From Thermoleophilia bacterium (GTDB lineage: Bacteria > Actinomycetota > Thermoleophilia > BMS3ABIN01): a stretch of DNA of 34,155 nt. The DNA is taken from contig JACWAD010000079.1 of assembly GCA_014874175.1 (NCBI GenBank), forward strand, positions 1-34,155. The letters are read 5' to 3'. Both the position numbers and the translations under genes were made by a program. Shown here in pieces: positions 33,878 through 34,155 of this stretch. The notes beneath the pieces are model-generated. The model was given only the letters and a program-made list of their open reading frames with translations. It did no database searches and was not told where the DNA came from. How positions within the stretch are numbered: position 1 is the first letter of the stretch; every line of letters begins with the position of its first letter.

Positions 33878-34155
33878 ATTAAGTTTTGATCAGAGGTTCC
33901 CAAGGTTGATGTTTTGAAGAATACTTCATAGGGAGTTTTGAATCCAAGCTTCTTCCTGGGTCGGTGGTTTAACCTGAGCATGGCTTCCGATATGTCGACA
34001 TCATTGATGCTGGTAAAGTCGTGCTTCTTGGGAAAGTACCGGCGGATCAGTCCGTTGGTGTTTTCGTTGAGGCCTCGCTCCCAGGAGGAGTAGGGATGGG
34101 CGAAGTAAACATCAGCATCCAGACTCTTGGCGATCTGCTGATGAAAGGCAAACTC
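33878..34155 (-). mobile_element. IS30-family transposase, 3' part, truncated by the window
   Basis: On the minus strand the sequence reads DADVYFAHPYSSWERGLNEN, then TNGLIRRYFPKKHDF, and LNHRPRKKLGFKTPYEVFF, the C-terminal DDE region of IS30-family transposases; the E of SSWERGLNEN is the third catalytic residue. The gene starts beyond 34155. After TPYEVFFKTSTLGTS the frame meets no stop near the expected end of the element and runs on, antisense, into the corrinoid gene as far as 33595. Either the right end of the IS has been lost or the element relies on neighbouring DNA for its stop. The DNA is AT-richer than the corrinoid gene. Confidence 0.88.

Overview
The window looks like a chromosomal segment of a deep-branching, probably anaerobic actinobacterium known only from uncultured relatives. 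The evidence is gene order: rpmE, prfA, prmC, sua5, glyA, a wecA/tagO-type transferase, the complete F-type ATP synthase operon and then murA follow the order known from Mycobacterium and Streptomyces. A second conserved block, proB, proA, nadD, LCP/LytR_C-like protein, rsfS, follows. Coding DNA is GC-rich, GTG and TTG starts are common, thymidylate synthesis uses thyX, and a corrinoid methyltransferase pair closes the window.

Layout. 1-730: the AT-richer 3' end of a damaged large serine recombinase that runs into the 3' half of a tRNA-Val(CAC) gene on the opposite strand, so an integrated element probably ends here. 839-5542: a membrane-anchored coiled-coil protein, then rpmE, thyX, a DUF1385 membrane protein, prfA and prmC. 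5545-8580: genes on the minus strand, namely a His/Cys-rich small protein, a Y-family polymerase with a LexA/UmuD-like repressor under a consensus promoter carrying a palindromic operator, and a 5'-shortened YciI/DGPF gene. 8840-11479: sua5, rpiB, glyA. 11805-16130: two secreted proteins sharing a ~100-residue repeat; the second adds a seven-bladed Ycf48-like propeller and follows a structured leader that resembles a c-di-GMP-I riboswitch. 16425-17996: comEB-type dCMP deaminase and the wecA-like transferase. 18062-26019: two AtpI-type proteins and atpBEFHAGDC. 26163-33877: murA, proB, proA, nadD, LCP/LytR_C, rsfS, a UroD/MtaA-like methyltransferase and its corrinoid protein. 33878-34155: the end of an IS30-family transposase.

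The most unusual signal is between the genes. At least nine places carry copies of one intergenic element made of degenerate 7-bp units (TGGAYNN) behind a shared edge close to TAAARCRGAT, in either orientation. Other heptamer families (CGTTTCA, CCGGAAA, ATTCCGC, CTTTGAA) fill further gaps, often exactly where a leader or ribosome-binding site is expected. A second surprise is that three genes (atpG, the LCP-like gene, rsfS) have coding sequence reaching upstream of any ATG, GTG or TTG, with AUA (or CUG for rsfS) at the place where the start should lie.

Functionally the window is mostly housekeeping: translation termination and ribosome maturation, tRNA t6A modification, one-carbon and dTMP supply, cell-wall precursor and polymer-linkage steps, proline and NAD synthesis, and ATP synthesis. 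Accessory pieces (SOS-type polymerase cassette, secreted repeat proteins, recombinase, IS30) interrupt the conserved order.
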